A DNA stretch of 64,000 nucleotides, taken from assembly GCF_034702125.1 (NCBI RefSeq), contig NC_085857.1, forward strand, positions 60,071,814 through 60,135,813, written 5' to 3'. How positions within the stretch are numbered: the stretch's first letter is position 1; the number at the start of each line of letters is the position of its first letter. Below, in pieces: positions 1 to 12,048 of the stretch. The position numbers and the translations under genes were made by a program. Origin of the DNA: Engraulis encrasicolus (Eukaryota; Chordata; Actinopteri; Clupeiformes; Engraulidae). The notes under the pieces were generated by a model. The model searched no databases, had not been told where the DNA came from, and saw only the letters and a list, made by a program, of their open reading frames with translations.

Positions 1-16
1 TGTGTGTGTGTTTGTA

Positions 17-78
<62 letters not shown>

Positions 79-121
79 GGGGGTGTGTATCCATATGTGT
101 GTATGTGTGTGTGTGTTTCAG
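1..121 (+). other. Intron end upstream of the SH3 exon
   Basis: This stretch holds a (GT)n array (about 20-76), a short G-run and a GT-rich acceptor region ending tttcag. Nothing else is visible. Confidence 0.8.
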
Positions 122-236
122 GTCCTGGAGCAGCATGCTGACGGTCGCTGGAAAGGCTGTATCCATGACAACAGAACAGGAAATGACCGTGTGGGATACT
201 TCCCCTCAAACATGGTGGAAGTTATCAAGAGACCAG
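122..236 (+). CDS. caskin1: caskin1 exon: C-terminal part of the SH3 domain
   Basis: This exon follows the acceptor tttcag (116-121) and ends before the donor gtggcc (237). Its 115 nt encode 38 residues plus one base (phase 0 start, phase 1 end). The translation opens with [12 protein letters not shown] and continues [19 protein letters not shown], then VEVIKRP. These are the distal strands of an SH3 fold, with the conserved tryptophan of the RWKG turn and the GYFPSN motif; the ALYDY strand must be in an upstream exon. SH3 domains normally bind proline-rich peptides, but the Caskin SH3 is regarded as atypical. A (GT)n tract lies 45 bp upstream. The end of this exon and its donor are copied in decayed form twice downstream (about 310-485). 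Confidence 0.9.
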
Positions 237-308
237 GTGGCCAAGTCATTATTATTGTTGTTATTTTTAAATTATCATTATTATTATTATTATTTAACCC
301 TTAAACCC

Positions 309-485
309 TATTGGATACTTCGCCTCCAACATGGTCAAGGTCGTCAAGAGACCAAGTGTTACATCATATCCTGTTTCACCCTAAAAGCCTTAAACCCTCT
401 TGGCTACTTCTCTCTTCATCAACAGGCCAGGTGTCACATCACTTCCTGTTTAGTTCTACTCTATTACATCATTTCCTCTTTAACC
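309..485 (+). repeat. Two decayed tandem copies of the SH3 exon end and donor
   Basis: Positions 310-353 match exon bases 192-235 at 36 of 44 positions (ttggatacttcgcctcc against tgggatacttcccctca). In the exon frame they read IGYFASNMVKVVKRPS, similar to [16 protein letters not shown] weaker copy starts at about 400 (tggctacttctctcttcatc), and the sequence between units (ccttaaaccct) is also repeated. Confidence 0.75.
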
Positions 486-1019
486 CTTAACATGAACATA
501 AACATAAACACATTCCCTGATAGTCGACGATGCGTGCCTTTGATGCAGGTGTTGTGAAATACATTAGCCATTGACAAACACAATAGAGGATGGTAGCAAT
601 TAGGATTTAAGATTCAAAAGTGTATTGACATTGTAAAGAAGGCAACGGAATTGTGTTTGGAGCACAACACCAATTTTAACTGCCACAAGGATGGAAGTGA
701 CACCAGTGCTTGATGTCCCCCTCCACAGTCCCACTTAACCCTTGTAAGGTGTTGTTGTTTTTGTTACATAGAAGGTGTTTGGGTCATTTTGACCGGGGCA
801 TATAGAATTTTTAACCCCCCTTTGACTTTGTCAGCCACCTCTATTTTAACAAAATGAGTCAGTGCACATCTCCCATTTCCAGTGTGCAAAAATTGAGAGA
901 TGATATACAATCACACAGGTTTTACATCATGTTTTTGACAAAAATGAGAAGGACAAAGTTAGTGATGCTAGGGGTTAGATTCTGCAATGTGGATGAGGTG
1001 TCATGCCTCACCTGAAAGA

Positions 1020-1845
1020 AATCAATCTGCACAGAGCACTGGTAACTTCCCGCTGTCTCGTCAAAACACTATCCATTTTCTGCATCCAAGTTTTCCGGAC
1101 TGAAACCGAACGTGACCAACAGCAGATTGACGAGTTGGTGCGCTGTCTATCAGCACCACGCTGGTATTAGTCTTGTAAAAATAAGTCTAATTTGGACGTC
1201 TGATAACCATTAATTTCGTGCCAAACAAGGGTAAAAATCGTAGTTATTTTATATGAACATGACAATCTCTTGTCCTAGCCATTACTATGTGTTGCTGCAT
1301 TGTTGTGAGGGATGTTGACCAATAGGCACCGCTTATCAAAGGTACTGCTCTCCAGCGCACACAGATGATCATTTAATGGCTGATGATGACGGCATCCAAA
1401 ACTTACAGGTTGTTCGTCAAATCGGCGTTCATCTCCCGCATTTTAGTTTCAACTGGTGCTGTCGGATGACCAGAGAGAACAGCCGAAACCAATCAAAACT
1501 TTCCTGATGAAAGTGTCGAAACTGAACACAAATAAAAGCAGAGCAATGAGTGGCGATTTTGTTGTTCCCCCCTCGCTCTGTCGGTCCACACCATCCTGAC
1601 ATTGACAGTTGATAGACATGTAACAGTTATCACGAAACGCGGATAGAATCTACAAATTTGATATGGACAAAACAATCTCTTGACCCCTCCATCAAGTGTT
1701 GTGGCATTGTTATGAAGGATTGGCCGAATCATTCAGGTTAAGTACAACATTATTTTGGCGCTATATAATCTAGTCTCCGAAAATAAGACGACCCCCCCTT
1801 TTGAAGCATTATTTTTATAACAAAAAACCCTTCTTATATTCGGGC
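1020..1845. repeat. Interspersed repeat, inverted copy at 15150-15925
   Basis: Matching blocks include the colour-coded landmarks gaaaataagacg/ttcgggcc, ctgatagacag and gaaccgaacgt. The 15150 copy lies inside the hAT element 13280-16284, so this family either hitch-hiked or was inserted there. No coding frame is supported. Confidence 0.6.
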
Positions 1846-1853
1846 CACTACGG

Positions 1854-2218
1854 CAGTGTTACCAAATTAGCGACTTTGACGCTAGATTTAGCGACTTTTT
1901 GACGTCCTTGGCGACTAAAAAACAAATCTAGCGCCTTTATCGACTGTTTAGTGCACCTGGCGACTTTTTAAAACGTGCATTTTCAGTGACAAATTTTTCA
2001 ACATAATTGTGACTCTGCGCCGCCGTCAGAAGTGTTTTCCATGGTGAAACAGGGCTGCAGATTAGCACTGATCTCCAAAAAGTAGCTAGCACCGCCCATT
2101 TGTGCTGTGGATGAAGGCACGGTTTCTGTACATCAGCGCGCCGTGCGTACGTAACGTCATCTACCGACTTTTCAGAGAGCCAATAGCGACTTTGGCTGAT
2201 TTTCTTTTGGCAACACTG
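1854..2218. mobile_element. hAT-type MITE with 8-bp target duplication
   Basis: The element starts cagtgttaccaaa and ends ttttggcaacactg, inverted ends of about 13 bp. Flanks are cactacgg (1846-1853) and cactacga (2219-2226), an 8-bp duplication with one change. A second copy lies at 46611-46914. Confidence 0.8.
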
Positions 2219-3118
2219 CACTACGATATAGTAGTAGAGCGGCTACAAGGCCAATTTGACACCAATCTTGCAAATTATGATACAAGCATGAAACTTGGCA
2301 GGTATGTGCTTAAGACCAATACAATCAAATCTGCCTGATTGGCCACTTGAAATGGTGGCTATTTTCCAAGATGACCGCCAAATAAGGCTACAGAAATTGA
2401 TTTATTGCATAGAATTGACCTTGAAAATTATGATACAAGCATGAAATTCAACATGTATGTGTTTAAGACCAATACGATCAAATCTACTAGGGAAGGGAAG
2501 ATTCACCGATACGTATTGGAAAATCGATACGACCTATACGGTACGGTTGCATCAATTTGCAAACGTCTGCATCGGTAAGAAACACAAATAAAATCGAGAT
2601 GCATCATATCTTGACTGTCCGCATCGGTACAAACCGGATAATATCTCTTAAAACTTTTTAGAAACTGTCAATTTCAGGATTTGTTCTCGTGCGCAACGCA
2701 CATCACCTTGCTCTGATTCAGACCGCCTTTCCATCTCTATTGCAAGGAGGCGTGACCAAGCAAACAGTATTTTCCTTTGAGTCAAAGCGGCGGCTTTCCA
2801 GCAATGTGGACTGGAGCACATTTTGTTGTCACATACTTTTTATATGAAAGTTTCTAGCGACCATCGTCTGAGAGTCTGGAAGACGTGTGGAGAGAGTACT
2901 CGCTTCACTATTTGAGTTGATAGGGTAGTCTACCGTGCGGCACAAACAACAAGAGAAAGTTGTCTGCCAACATGTTGCCGTTTCCGAATGACAGCAGCAT
3001 AAGCATAGTCATCGCACAAGATTAAAAAATAACACAACCGTGTTGGAAAATGTTACAGAGCCTGTGCATTCGTGTTATGTCCATTGTTCATGCAGTAAAA
3101 AAGAAGTGAAGTCGCTAA

Positions 3119-3587
3119 GTAAGGGTTAACGTTCGGCGAGAAGGTCGCTACCGTGGAATAGCAGCACGACAGAGAGAATCTTTAGACCCCGACACGATCT
3201 CTCTGAAGTGCTGCTATTCCACAAAGCGACCGACTAGCCGAAAGTTAACCCGCTTATTATATGGATATACTTAAATGATTCACACATGGCGGGGACATTT
3301 CTTTAGGCCTATTTAATGTTAAGATTGTTGCTGCGCAAAACAAAACAGTGCCGTTGTGGAACACCGCTAGGCAACAGCTAGGTAGCCAGGACAACAGGTG
3401 TTGTCTATCACAGCAGCTGATAAGAGTCTTGTTGAAAAGTCGCTTTAGCAGTGAAAAGTCTTGTTGCCATTGACAGCGTTCTGTTATAGACCAACCCGTC
3501 CGTTATCGAAAAATAACAGACGTGCGAACGTTGGGGAGCCCAGTTGAAATGAATGGAGCATTCAACCGATGACGTCACACAATATAA
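3119..3587 (+). mobile_element. Nonautonomous insertion flanked by TAA
   Basis: TAA lies at 3116-3118 and 3588-3590. The uninterrupted site (gctaagttggcatca) is preserved in the other copy of the host repeat near 40490, so this is a true insertion. A second copy is 33905-34391, also flanked by TAA. An internal inverted repeat (gtggaatagcagca / tgctgctattccac) lies near the left end. A TAA target suggests the PIF/Harbinger group, but the termini are not inverted repeats. Confidence 0.7.
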
Positions 3588-3788
3588 TAAGTTGGCATCA
3601 TTGCTTAGGAGCCTGTTATAGCCTATTTAGCTCTCGTGCTGGACACACACGGTCTGATTTGTTGCTCGTGCAGATTGTCCATGAAGTTTAAAAAGTCCCG
3701 TTGAAAAGTAGGCTACACTATTCCAACACTTCAGTCCAGTACGCACGTTATTTCCCCCTTCTGATATTAACCCCATTCCCAACATCTA

Positions 3789-4101
3789 AGTGAAAGCCCA
3801 TTGGGAAACTCCAACTCCCATTGTCATTGTCATTGTGACACAGCACTCCACAGCACACAAGTGAACACTGCACACAACGAAATTGCATTTATGCCTCACC
3901 CGTGCAAGGGGGCAGCCCTCAGTGGCGCCCCATGGGGAGCAGTGCGGTGGGACGGTACCATGCTCAGGGTACCTCAGTCATGGAGGAGGATGGGGGAGAG
4001 CACTGGTTGATTACTCCCCCCACCAACCTGGCGGGTCGGGAGTCGAACCGGCAACCTCTGGGATGCAAGTCTGATGCCCTAACCGCTCACCCATGACTGC
4101 T
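3789..4101 (-). mobile_element. tRNA-derived SINE
   Basis: On the - strand it starts gcagtcatgggtgagcgg (A-box region), carries ggttcgactccc (B box) and a conserved body (ctccatgactgaggtaccct), ending in tttcactta. A near-identical copy is at 38563-38886 on +. Copy 2 of the host repeat lacks it, which shows the empty site. Confidence 0.85.
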
Positions 4102-4760
4102 CTACTTACTAAATTGTTCTAATTTGGATCAATTGTAGTTGTTAAGTTATTCAGAGCTTACCTGTATGTAGGCCTAGTTATTATATGTCCAGGTCAATAT
4201 TCCAACATGAGCAGAAGCTCTGTGGTTTTCCCATTTTTATTTAAAAAAAGAGATATAGGCCTACTGTGATTGACATGCTATTCAGGTATATATTTTTTCA
4301 TTTTCTCTGCTCAAAGCAATGTGCCCAAGCCAAAATGAGTTCTCACTGCTCTCTGTATGTTTTCCAGTAGCCTATAGGCTATTTCAAAAGTAATAAGCAC
4401 AGCCAGGGCCGCTGCTAAGGTTTTGGGTGCCTGGGCATAACTGGTCAGGAGGCCCCCTCATAAGTAAATACTACTACTACTACTGCTACTAATAATGATG
4501 CTAATTCCTGTATTCACAATTACAGTATGTCTGAAAAATGATGGCCCTTTTGATAACTAACAAAAATGTTTTGAAATGTAATTCAATATTTTTTCATTAT
4601 GTTTTTAGTCAGTCTCAATTTCGGAGGTAACAATTTTGGGGGCAAAGTGGTTGAGGCTCTAAAAGCGCTCTGTTTACTGTGCTTATGCCTAACGGCAGCC
4701 TTGTGCACAGCCTTTAATATCATATATTTAATATCCTAGGGTTATATAGGGGTATATTGT

Positions 4761-4970
4761 GGGCGGTGGTAGCTCAGGTGGTAGAGCAGCCAGTCGGCAA
4801 CCTAAAGGTTGCAGGTTCGAGCCCTGCTCGACCTGACTGCATCGTTGTGTCCTTGAGCAAGATACTTAACGCCAAGTTGCTCCTGGTGGCAGGAGTCATA
4901 ACAACTTCTGATCACAGTAGAACTGCCATGAATGGATTCAGGATCCTCTACAACCCCTAATTTGATACCA
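4761..4970 (+). mobile_element. tRNA-derived SINE, second family
   Basis: It has an A-box-like tagctcaggtggtagagc and a B box ggttcgagccc (4814-4824), followed by a SINE-type body (ccttgagcaagatacttaac). The anticodon-stem region does not fold as a functional tRNA would. Confidence 0.7.
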
Positions 4971-5849
4971 TTATTGTGAAAATCGGATCTTTATTGCTGC
5001 ATTTATGGTTGCACTATGTATCTTGGCCGAGTATACAAAGCGCCCCCTAGAGGAGGGCCATAAAGGGTCATAAAATTTGAAACCCATCATTTTCTCACTG
5101 TACTGACACTAATAGAATTGAAATCTTTATTATTTATATTATGTGCACAGATCCAATGAGACGGATGCCATAGTAGTCATATCCCCCACAGGAGGCTTGT
5201 AGGTGGACAAAATAGCCTTTAAATCTCTGAAATATGTGTAATAGCAACTTCTGACCATAATGAAACTGTCATAAATGGACTCAGCATCATCAATAACCCT
5301 GTAATTGACACCAAGATTGTGAAAATGTGATAATTATTAGTATTAGTAGGGTTCGGTAGCTATACTGGCCAGGGCCAAAAAGCGCCCCCTAGAGGAGGGG
5401 TATAACAGGGTCAGAAAATTCTAAATAATAAAATCAATTTTAGCATCAAAATCCTACGGGAGCTGTTTTTCAGACAATTCATACCACACTATTATTTCTA
5501 AGGGACATAACCACTGTCAAACGTATGTTGTTTCAACTCTGTAGTATTTTTATATATGTTTGAAATGACACTGTTGACAAAATAATCAAGTAAATGTTCA
5601 CTTTCATTAGAGTATTTATCAAATGATTTAAGATTCAGCTTGGCAATTTGTTTGTTTGAAAACTTAAATATATACACTATGGAAACATCTATGTCATTTA
5701 TTTGATTTTTTTTTTTACTGATAATTCACATTTTACGTTTTCCAAAAGCGCACTGGAAACGTAGAATGACCCATATACATGGATATACAAATAATAGAAT
5801 GAACATAAACACATACATTGAAATAAAAACAGTCCATCACAATAGTTCA

Positions 5850-6106
5850 ATGGTTAAAGTAGATTATTTGCTCATTTAAATTCAGTTAAAATAGTTAGAT
5901 CTTACCATGTTTAGAAAGTGATTAAGGTGCATTTCTTAGAGTATGTTTTTTACATTAGGTTTAAGTAGTTAGAAGTTTATTGAGGTTAATTTCTTAGTTT
6001 TGTTTTTTACATGTAAGTTCAACAGTTTGCATTTCTTTGAGTATGGTCTTAGTTTAGAAAGTTAGAGTGTCATTAAGGTGCATTTCTTAGAGTATGGTTG
6101 ATACCT
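5850..6106. repeat. Degenerate tandem repeat, left part
   Basis: Repeated phrases such as agttagaaagtgattaagg and catttcttagagtatg recur with irregular spacing. The same motif resumes at 8376-8790; the element 6109-8374 splits the array. Confidence 0.65.
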
Positions 6107-6108
6107 TA

Positions 6109-8374
6109 CCCAGATAGCCACTGTACTCTGTAACGGAGTGGGGCCACAGCCGTTGTACAGTGTGAGCTGAAGCTGGCACGGCTCCGTTCTATGGCCTTGC
6201 AACTGCGTCCAATCTTACAGCGGGCCAACAGTTTTGATACTGTTTAGCGGTGTCGCTACCAGTGTGCGCCAACACTGTTCCAGAGCCGTATGACCATGCC
6301 GTTACAGATGCTGTACGGGTCCATAAAATCGATCCGTGTAGCAGATCCGTGCCAGATCCTCTTTGATTCTTCTAAAAAACATTTTCCACACCTTACTTAC
6401 GGCTTATTGAGTTTATTTACACAAAGACAAATATGCTGTGCACGAGGATCAACAACTGCACATCACCCTTGAGAAAGCGTACTCGGGCACAGGAATTTCG
6501 AGATCAGAAACATCTTCTATTTAGTTATTTTCACCAATATGATGTCCATCATTGAATCACTTCCTGCGGGAGAAAGAAAAAATGCTGTAAGCATTTACGG
6601 CTGGTTCAAGATTTTAGTAGAAACTGAAGCAACTGAAGTTGACGCAATGGTAGCGACACCGCCTATCGGAATCAAAACTGTTTTGGCCCACTGTGCATTT
6701 GGACGCAGTTGTGAGGCCGTAGAATGGAGTCATGCCAGCTTCAGCTCACACTGTGCAAGGCTGCATCCTCGCTCCGTTCCGCGGACTAATAATTGCCGTT
6801 GTACGGTGTGAGCTGAAGCTGGCATCGCTCCGTTCTACGGCCTCGCAACTGCGTCCAAACGCACAGCGAGCCAAGCCAGTAATGATTCCGTTAAGCAGTG
6901 AAGCTACCTTTAGAACTAGTGTTAAGGGAAGTCAAACACTTGACGTGACAGTAAAGAGTGTCTTAAATTATGAGAGTCTAGTTATAGCATTGTGTATGCT
7001 TACATATGAGTATAATACTAGTCCTACCACTATGCTTCTTCTGTTTTGTGGTCATCTGTCATCTTCCCAAGGGATAGCCTACGACTGAGGTCCTGTTGAG
7101 GTATCTGATAAAACAAACAACAAAAAAACCTGTTAAGCTTTAAAAGTTGTTATCTCTACTGTCGAAGCAATAGTTGTTTTGCAGCACCCTCTGCATTTTG
7201 TTGTAACCACTGTTAAGAAAGCAATTTAGTTCACAGATTTATTATAGTGCCCTGTACAGAGACATACGAAATTATTAGGCAATAGCCCTAGCTGTACAGC
7301 TAGTCTCTGTCACTGACCTCAAGACAGAGACAGCAACTGCCTGCTACTTTTTCTTCAAGATGTCACTACATGCAGTCACTGTCAACTTCAGTAAAAATAC
7401 AGCTGGTATTTAAGCAACACGTAGGCTATTTAATATTAACAGAAAACACTTACTTGTTGTATGTTTATCCACAGGTGTGTGGCGATTCTCCTTCCATACT
7501 CGATGAAACAAACATTTTAACATTTTAAATGGATTCCCACGCACGTCAGGGTTCCAAAGACCAACGGTTGCTACATTCCGCTGTAATCTGTTTTGGCACG
7601 TGTCAGTATGGGTCTGGTGGAACGACTTTAACTGCCAGTTCATCAGCATCGTTTTAGGTGCTGTTTCCACGTAGCAGGATATTTTTTTAGCAGGGTATTT
7701 TTTTCTCCTGCTACGTGGAAACGCAACATGTGGATAAAAAAAATCCTCCATTGTAACAAATGCGTTTCAGACCCCTAAACAGGATATTTTTTTCTCCTGC
7801 TATTTTTTTCTCCTGCACCTGGATTTTTAAATATCTGCTACGTGGAAACGGAAGGCCAAAACCAATGCAAAACCAATACAAGCAGGAGAAAAAAATATCC
7901 ACATATAAAAATATCCAGCTATGTGGAAACGGCACCTTAGACTCGTCTCACAGATCTGGCCCATATCAGTGCATGACTTTTAAAAACGCATATTTTGCTA
8001 CCTTCGGCTGCAATCTGATTTACGGATGTGGCACGTATCAATATGGAACCTGGTGGAACAGCATCGCTTTCTATCTGGCTCACGAATCTGGGCCATATCA
8101 GTGTATGACTTGTAAAAACACATCTGTTGTAGAGGCAACAAAACGGATCTGGGCCATATCACTGTATGACATGTAAAAACATCTGTTTTAGTGGCAGCAA
8201 AACGCATCTGGACCAGGTCAGTGCAGCCTCTTAAAACCAGTACAGACTCTGAATTTTCAAGACACAGTTCTGATTCTGGCACGGGTCCGCACCACAATCA
8301 GAAACCTCATTTGACCTAGAAACGGAGGCAGACGGCTTAAAACGGATCCACTCCAAACCAAGTGGCTATCTGGG
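6109..8374. mobile_element. TIR element with TA target, inserted in a tandem repeat
   Basis: The ends are cccagatagccact and agtggctatctggg, perfect 14-bp inverted repeats, with TA at 6107-6108 and 8375-8376. Flanks join to tatacctta/ggtttaaat, a phrase present uninterrupted at about 8551-8575. Inside are inverted copies of a block (6140-6290 against 6640-6800), a direct partial copy (6800-6880), repeats of ctgggccatatca (7945-8215) and a nested MITE. No transposase frame is seen. Confidence 0.75.
7657..7936. mobile_element. Harbinger-like MITE (TTA target)
   Basis: The ends are ggtgctgtttccacgtagc and gctatgtggaaacggcacc, with TTA at 7654-7656 and 7937-7939. It contains repeats of ggatatttttttctcctgc. 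It is nested in 6109-8374. Confidence 0.75.
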
Positions 8375-8375
8375 T

Positions 8376-8790
8376 AGGTTTAAATGGTTAGAAAGTGATT
8401 AATATTCATATAGTATAGTGAATAAATTTTCAATAGTTAGATGGTTGATTAAGATTCATTTCTTAGTCTTAGGTTAGCATGTTGAGTATCCACAGTTATA
8501 AAGTGATTAAGTGTTTAAGTTAAAACATGATTCAGCTTCGTTTCTTAGTCTGTGGCTTATACCTTAAGGTTTAAATAGTTCGAAGGTGATTATGTTGAAT
8601 GTGGTTAAAGTTCATTTTGTTGATATTTCGTAGGTGCATGAGGTTTCCATAGTTTCAATAGTTAGTTGATTAAGTTTCTTTTAGGCTGTGGTTATTTTGT
8701 TAAGCTTCAATGGTAAGTTAATTGATTAAGGTTTGTTGTATTGATGTTCAGTTGGTGCATTAAGTTTCCGTAGTTGCTTAGTTATTTCCT
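8376..8790. repeat. Degenerate tandem repeat, right part
   Basis: This continues 5850-6106: units like gtttaaatagttagaaagtgat with variable spacers. Confidence 0.6.
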
Positions 8791-9072
8791 TTGAGAGTAT
8801 TGGAAGTGAATCTTCTTCTGCTGTTTTGTTGTCCCCGTTATTGTTGTTGTTTTGGTTGTTTATTGTTTATTGTTCAGGAGTCTTGACTCAGCAGTATCTA
8901 CGGATACGGCTCCGCCCTTTAGCCCCTGTTGCCATGGCGAATGGGGACCTCTCCCACTTCCTGTCCAAAACCTGTCATATCCTGTCTCTCCCCTCCTCCC
9001 TGCCCCATCCCCACCCTGCTCCTCCCCGACAACAACTCCTCTTCACTTCTTTTGGCCATAACATTGATGAAG

Positions 9073-9215
<143 letters not shown>

Positions 9216-9966
9216 TGGTCAGAATTCTTGGAAGCAAATGATTTCTCCAGGTGCTCTAATGGCCCTTTTCAACTGCCCGTTTTTTACAGTTCGACACAGC
9301 ACAAACTTGGCCGCCGTTTTTTGTGTTTCGATTAGTCAAGAATGGCACGGCAGGGCACAGCTTGAAAACCAGCACTTCTTTTTTTGCCCGGCTGAACACA
9401 GCTGAGCGGGTACTGTCGCTACTATCCAGAATGCTGTGCGTCAGCTCACCCTCACCGGTGAATCAAAAAACAATCATGGCTCCCACCCAATCAGACTTCC
9501 CCAGGCTTCTCTTATGTTTGACACTTTATTACTCGATTTTGAAATCGGAGGCAGAAACATTGTAGCATCCAAATATGATGTCGCTCAAGCTATATATAGC
9601 CTAGAGCTGATATATTAGATATCCGTCTGCCTTAAGTTATACAGGCCTATGTAAAGTAATGCTACATGACAACACCAAAAACGTAACTCCAACCATACTC
9701 TGGGTAACACAGTTTATAATGGGAAAACCAACCAGGTTGACTTAACAACACACCAGCTCGACATGACATAGCACGACATGGCCAATTTGTATGTGAAAAA
9801 GTACCTAGTTTTACAACTAATTTGTTTATTTAGTCACCGTTGCACCTTATTAATTTAGGTGCTCAATATTTCAAGTTATTCATTTATATGCTCAATATTT
9901 TAACTTATTCATTACTTACAATTTCAATCTTAGAACTTCAACAAAGGTCCATAATATGAACCAAAA

Positions 9967-10095
<129 letters not shown>

Positions 10096-10346
10096 CGCAA
10101 TAAGTAGTTCCATCGCTTGGGTGTGTAGTTTGAGAAGACTCCTTCCTTACTCTAGAGCCCCTGGACAGCCAATCACAATCTGCCCCTGTTGCTGCCATCC
10201 ATCATATTGCTTATTGTTCAGCTGGCAAAAATTGCTCATATTGCAGACAGAATTACTGTTTTTGCAATTATCTTGCAGTTCCATGATCATCAATCATATT
10301 ATAAACTGAATGAATGATCCAGGAATCATCTGGCATTATCATATTT

Positions 10347-10925
10347 CCATGACTGAGGTACCCTGAGCATGGTACTCTAATGTCCCACATCCTCCTCCAT
10401 GACTGAGTTACCCTGAGCATGGTACTCTACTGTCCCCCATCCTCCTACATGACTGAGGTACCCTGAGCATGGTACTCTAATGTCCCACATACTCCATGAC
10501 TGAGTTACCCTGAGCATGGCACTGTACTGTCCCCTGTCCTCCTTCATGACTAAGGCACCCTGAGCATGGTACTCTACTGTCCCCCATCCTCCTCCATGAC
10601 TGAGGTACCCTGAGCATGGTACTCTACTGTCCCCCATCCTCCTACATGACTGAGGTACCCTGAGCATGGTACTCTACTGCACCCCATCCTTCTCCATGAC
10701 TGAGGTACCCTGAGCATGGCACTGTACTGTCCCCCATGCTCCTCCATGACTGAGTTACTCTACTGTCCCCCATCCTCCTCCATGACTGAGGTACCCTGAG
10801 CATGGTACTTTACTGCACCCCATCCTCCTCCATGACTGAGGTACCCTAAGCATGGCACTCTACTGCCCCCCATCCTCCTCCACGACTGAGGTACCCTGAG
10901 CATGATACTGTGCTGTTCGCCATCC
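10347..10925. repeat. Minisatellite derived from a SINE body, about 12 units
   Basis: Units of 36-50 bp, mostly 50, contain catgactgaggtaccctgag, which is an internal segment of the SINE at 38563-38886. Starts are near 10347, 10397, 10447, 10494, 10544, 10594, 10644, 10694, 10744, 10780, 10830 and 10880. After the array the SINE-like sequence ccccttgcac continues, so one SINE expanded in place. Confidence 0.85.
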
Positions 10926-11045
10926 CACCACACTGCTGCTCTCTTGGGTAGCCAGTTGGGCTTTCCCCTTGCACAGGTTAGGCAATTAGCCATTAAATAC
11001 AATTTGATGGTTTGTTTTGAAATGTTTTGATACAAACAAGCAATT

Positions 11046-11048
<3 letters not shown>

Positions 11049-11122
<74 letters not shown>
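11049..11122. repeat. (GT)n microsatellite
   Basis: An uninterrupted GT run. An (AT)n tract (11174-11204) and shorter GT tracts follow. Confidence 0.95.
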
Positions 11123-11124
<2 letters not shown>

Positions 11125-11170
11125 GGTTGCGTGATCATGTCATTTGTCCTCACGGAGTGTTTATAATGTA

Positions 11171-11226
<56 letters not shown>

Positions 11227-11302
11227 ATATAATGTAGTATACAATATGTATGTGTGTGTGTGTATGTCTGTGATTGTGTGTACAGTATGTGTGTGTGTGT
11301 GT

Positions 11303-11336
11303 ACTCACATGGTCAGCATGTCAACTCTCCTCACTG
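11303..11336 (+). repeat. Decayed copy of CASK-motif exon start (older)
   Basis: The core ggtcagcatgtcaactctcc matches exon bases ggtcagcatgtcagttctcc, with GT tracts on both sides as at the true exon. The acceptor AG is lost. Confidence 0.7.
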
Positions 11337-11383
11337 TGTGTGTGTACAGTATGTGTGTGTGTGTGTGTGGAGCCCAGTCTTGC

Positions 11384-11756
11384 GAAAAAATCAACTGTAA
11401 GCCTTGTGGTGCCGTTTCGAATAGTTCCGTTCAGCGTGTATTCCGGGAGGGGAGCGCTGTTGTTGTGTCAGCTTCATGTCATCTCTCCCTTCCTCAGACG
11501 TTGTCCCTAACCTTAACCCTAAACCTAAACCTAACCCTAACCTTAACCCTAAACCTAACCCTAAATCACTTGTTTGAAATGTTTGATTACGTCATTTCCA
11601 GTTACCCTTCACTCACGCTTGATTGTTGACGTCCGTCCCCATTATTCTTCCCCCCAGAACCAAACTACCCAAATTGTCAATACCCCGTTTCGTCACCCAA
11701 CCACGAGAAACGAGGCTATTCGTAACGGCACCACGAGGCTTACAGTTGATTTTTTC
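11384..11756. mobile_element. TIR element carrying telomere-like repeats
   Basis: Ends match as inverted repeats over more than 30 bp: gaaaaaatcaactgtaagcc on the left and its complement ggcttacagttgattttttc on the right. The interior (about 11507-11566) holds tandem ccctaa/cctaaa variants. No clean target duplication is seen. Confidence 0.65.
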
Positions 11757-11827
11757 TAGGTTTTTTTTTCGTATTGAATTCACGAATAGCACGAGATACA
11801 GTTGGTGTGTGACACATGTATGTGTAG

Positions 11828-11862
11828 GTTCTTGTGGTCAGCATGGCAGTTCTCCACCGGTG
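11828..11862 (+). repeat. Decayed copy of CASK-motif exon start, acceptor retained
   Basis: After tgtgtag the copy reads gttcttgtggtcagcatggc; the first 27 bases match the exon at 25. In frame it gives GSCGQHGSSPPV instead of GSRGQHVSSPHG. A cryptic exon could start here, but I see no donor supporting it. Confidence 0.75.
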
Positions 11863-11876
11863 TGTATAATCTCTCT

Positions 11877-11993
<117 letters not shown>

Positions 11994-12048
11994 TGTCTCT
12001 GTGTGTGTCTGTCTCTGTGTGTGTCTCTGTGTGTGTCTCTGTGTGTAG

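Larger units (their letters stand above)
2484..4711 (+). repeat. 2.2 kb interspersed repeat, copy 1 (with two nested insertions)
   Basis: It begins ctactagggaagggaag and ends ggcagccttgtgcacagcc. The reverse complement occupies 38886-41151. Copy 1 carries two insertions absent from copy 2: 3119-3587 and the SINE 3789-4101. No clear terminal inverted repeats or coding frame are seen. Confidence 0.8.

Noticed and set aside
3801..4096. Short open frames over the SINE, also at 38567-38863
   Set aside because: Same sequence in both SINE copies; noncoding tRNA-derived element.
4761..4835. A functional tRNA gene
   Set aside because: A and B boxes are present but stems do not pair properly and a SINE body follows.
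10377..11035. Open frames on - with repeated CSGYLSHGGGWG-type peptides
   Set aside because: They are translations of the SINE-derived minisatellite; the period is not fixed in frame and there is no start context.
11507..11566. True telomere or chromosome end
   Set aside because: The repeats are degenerate, about 60 bp, and lie inside an intronic TIR element.
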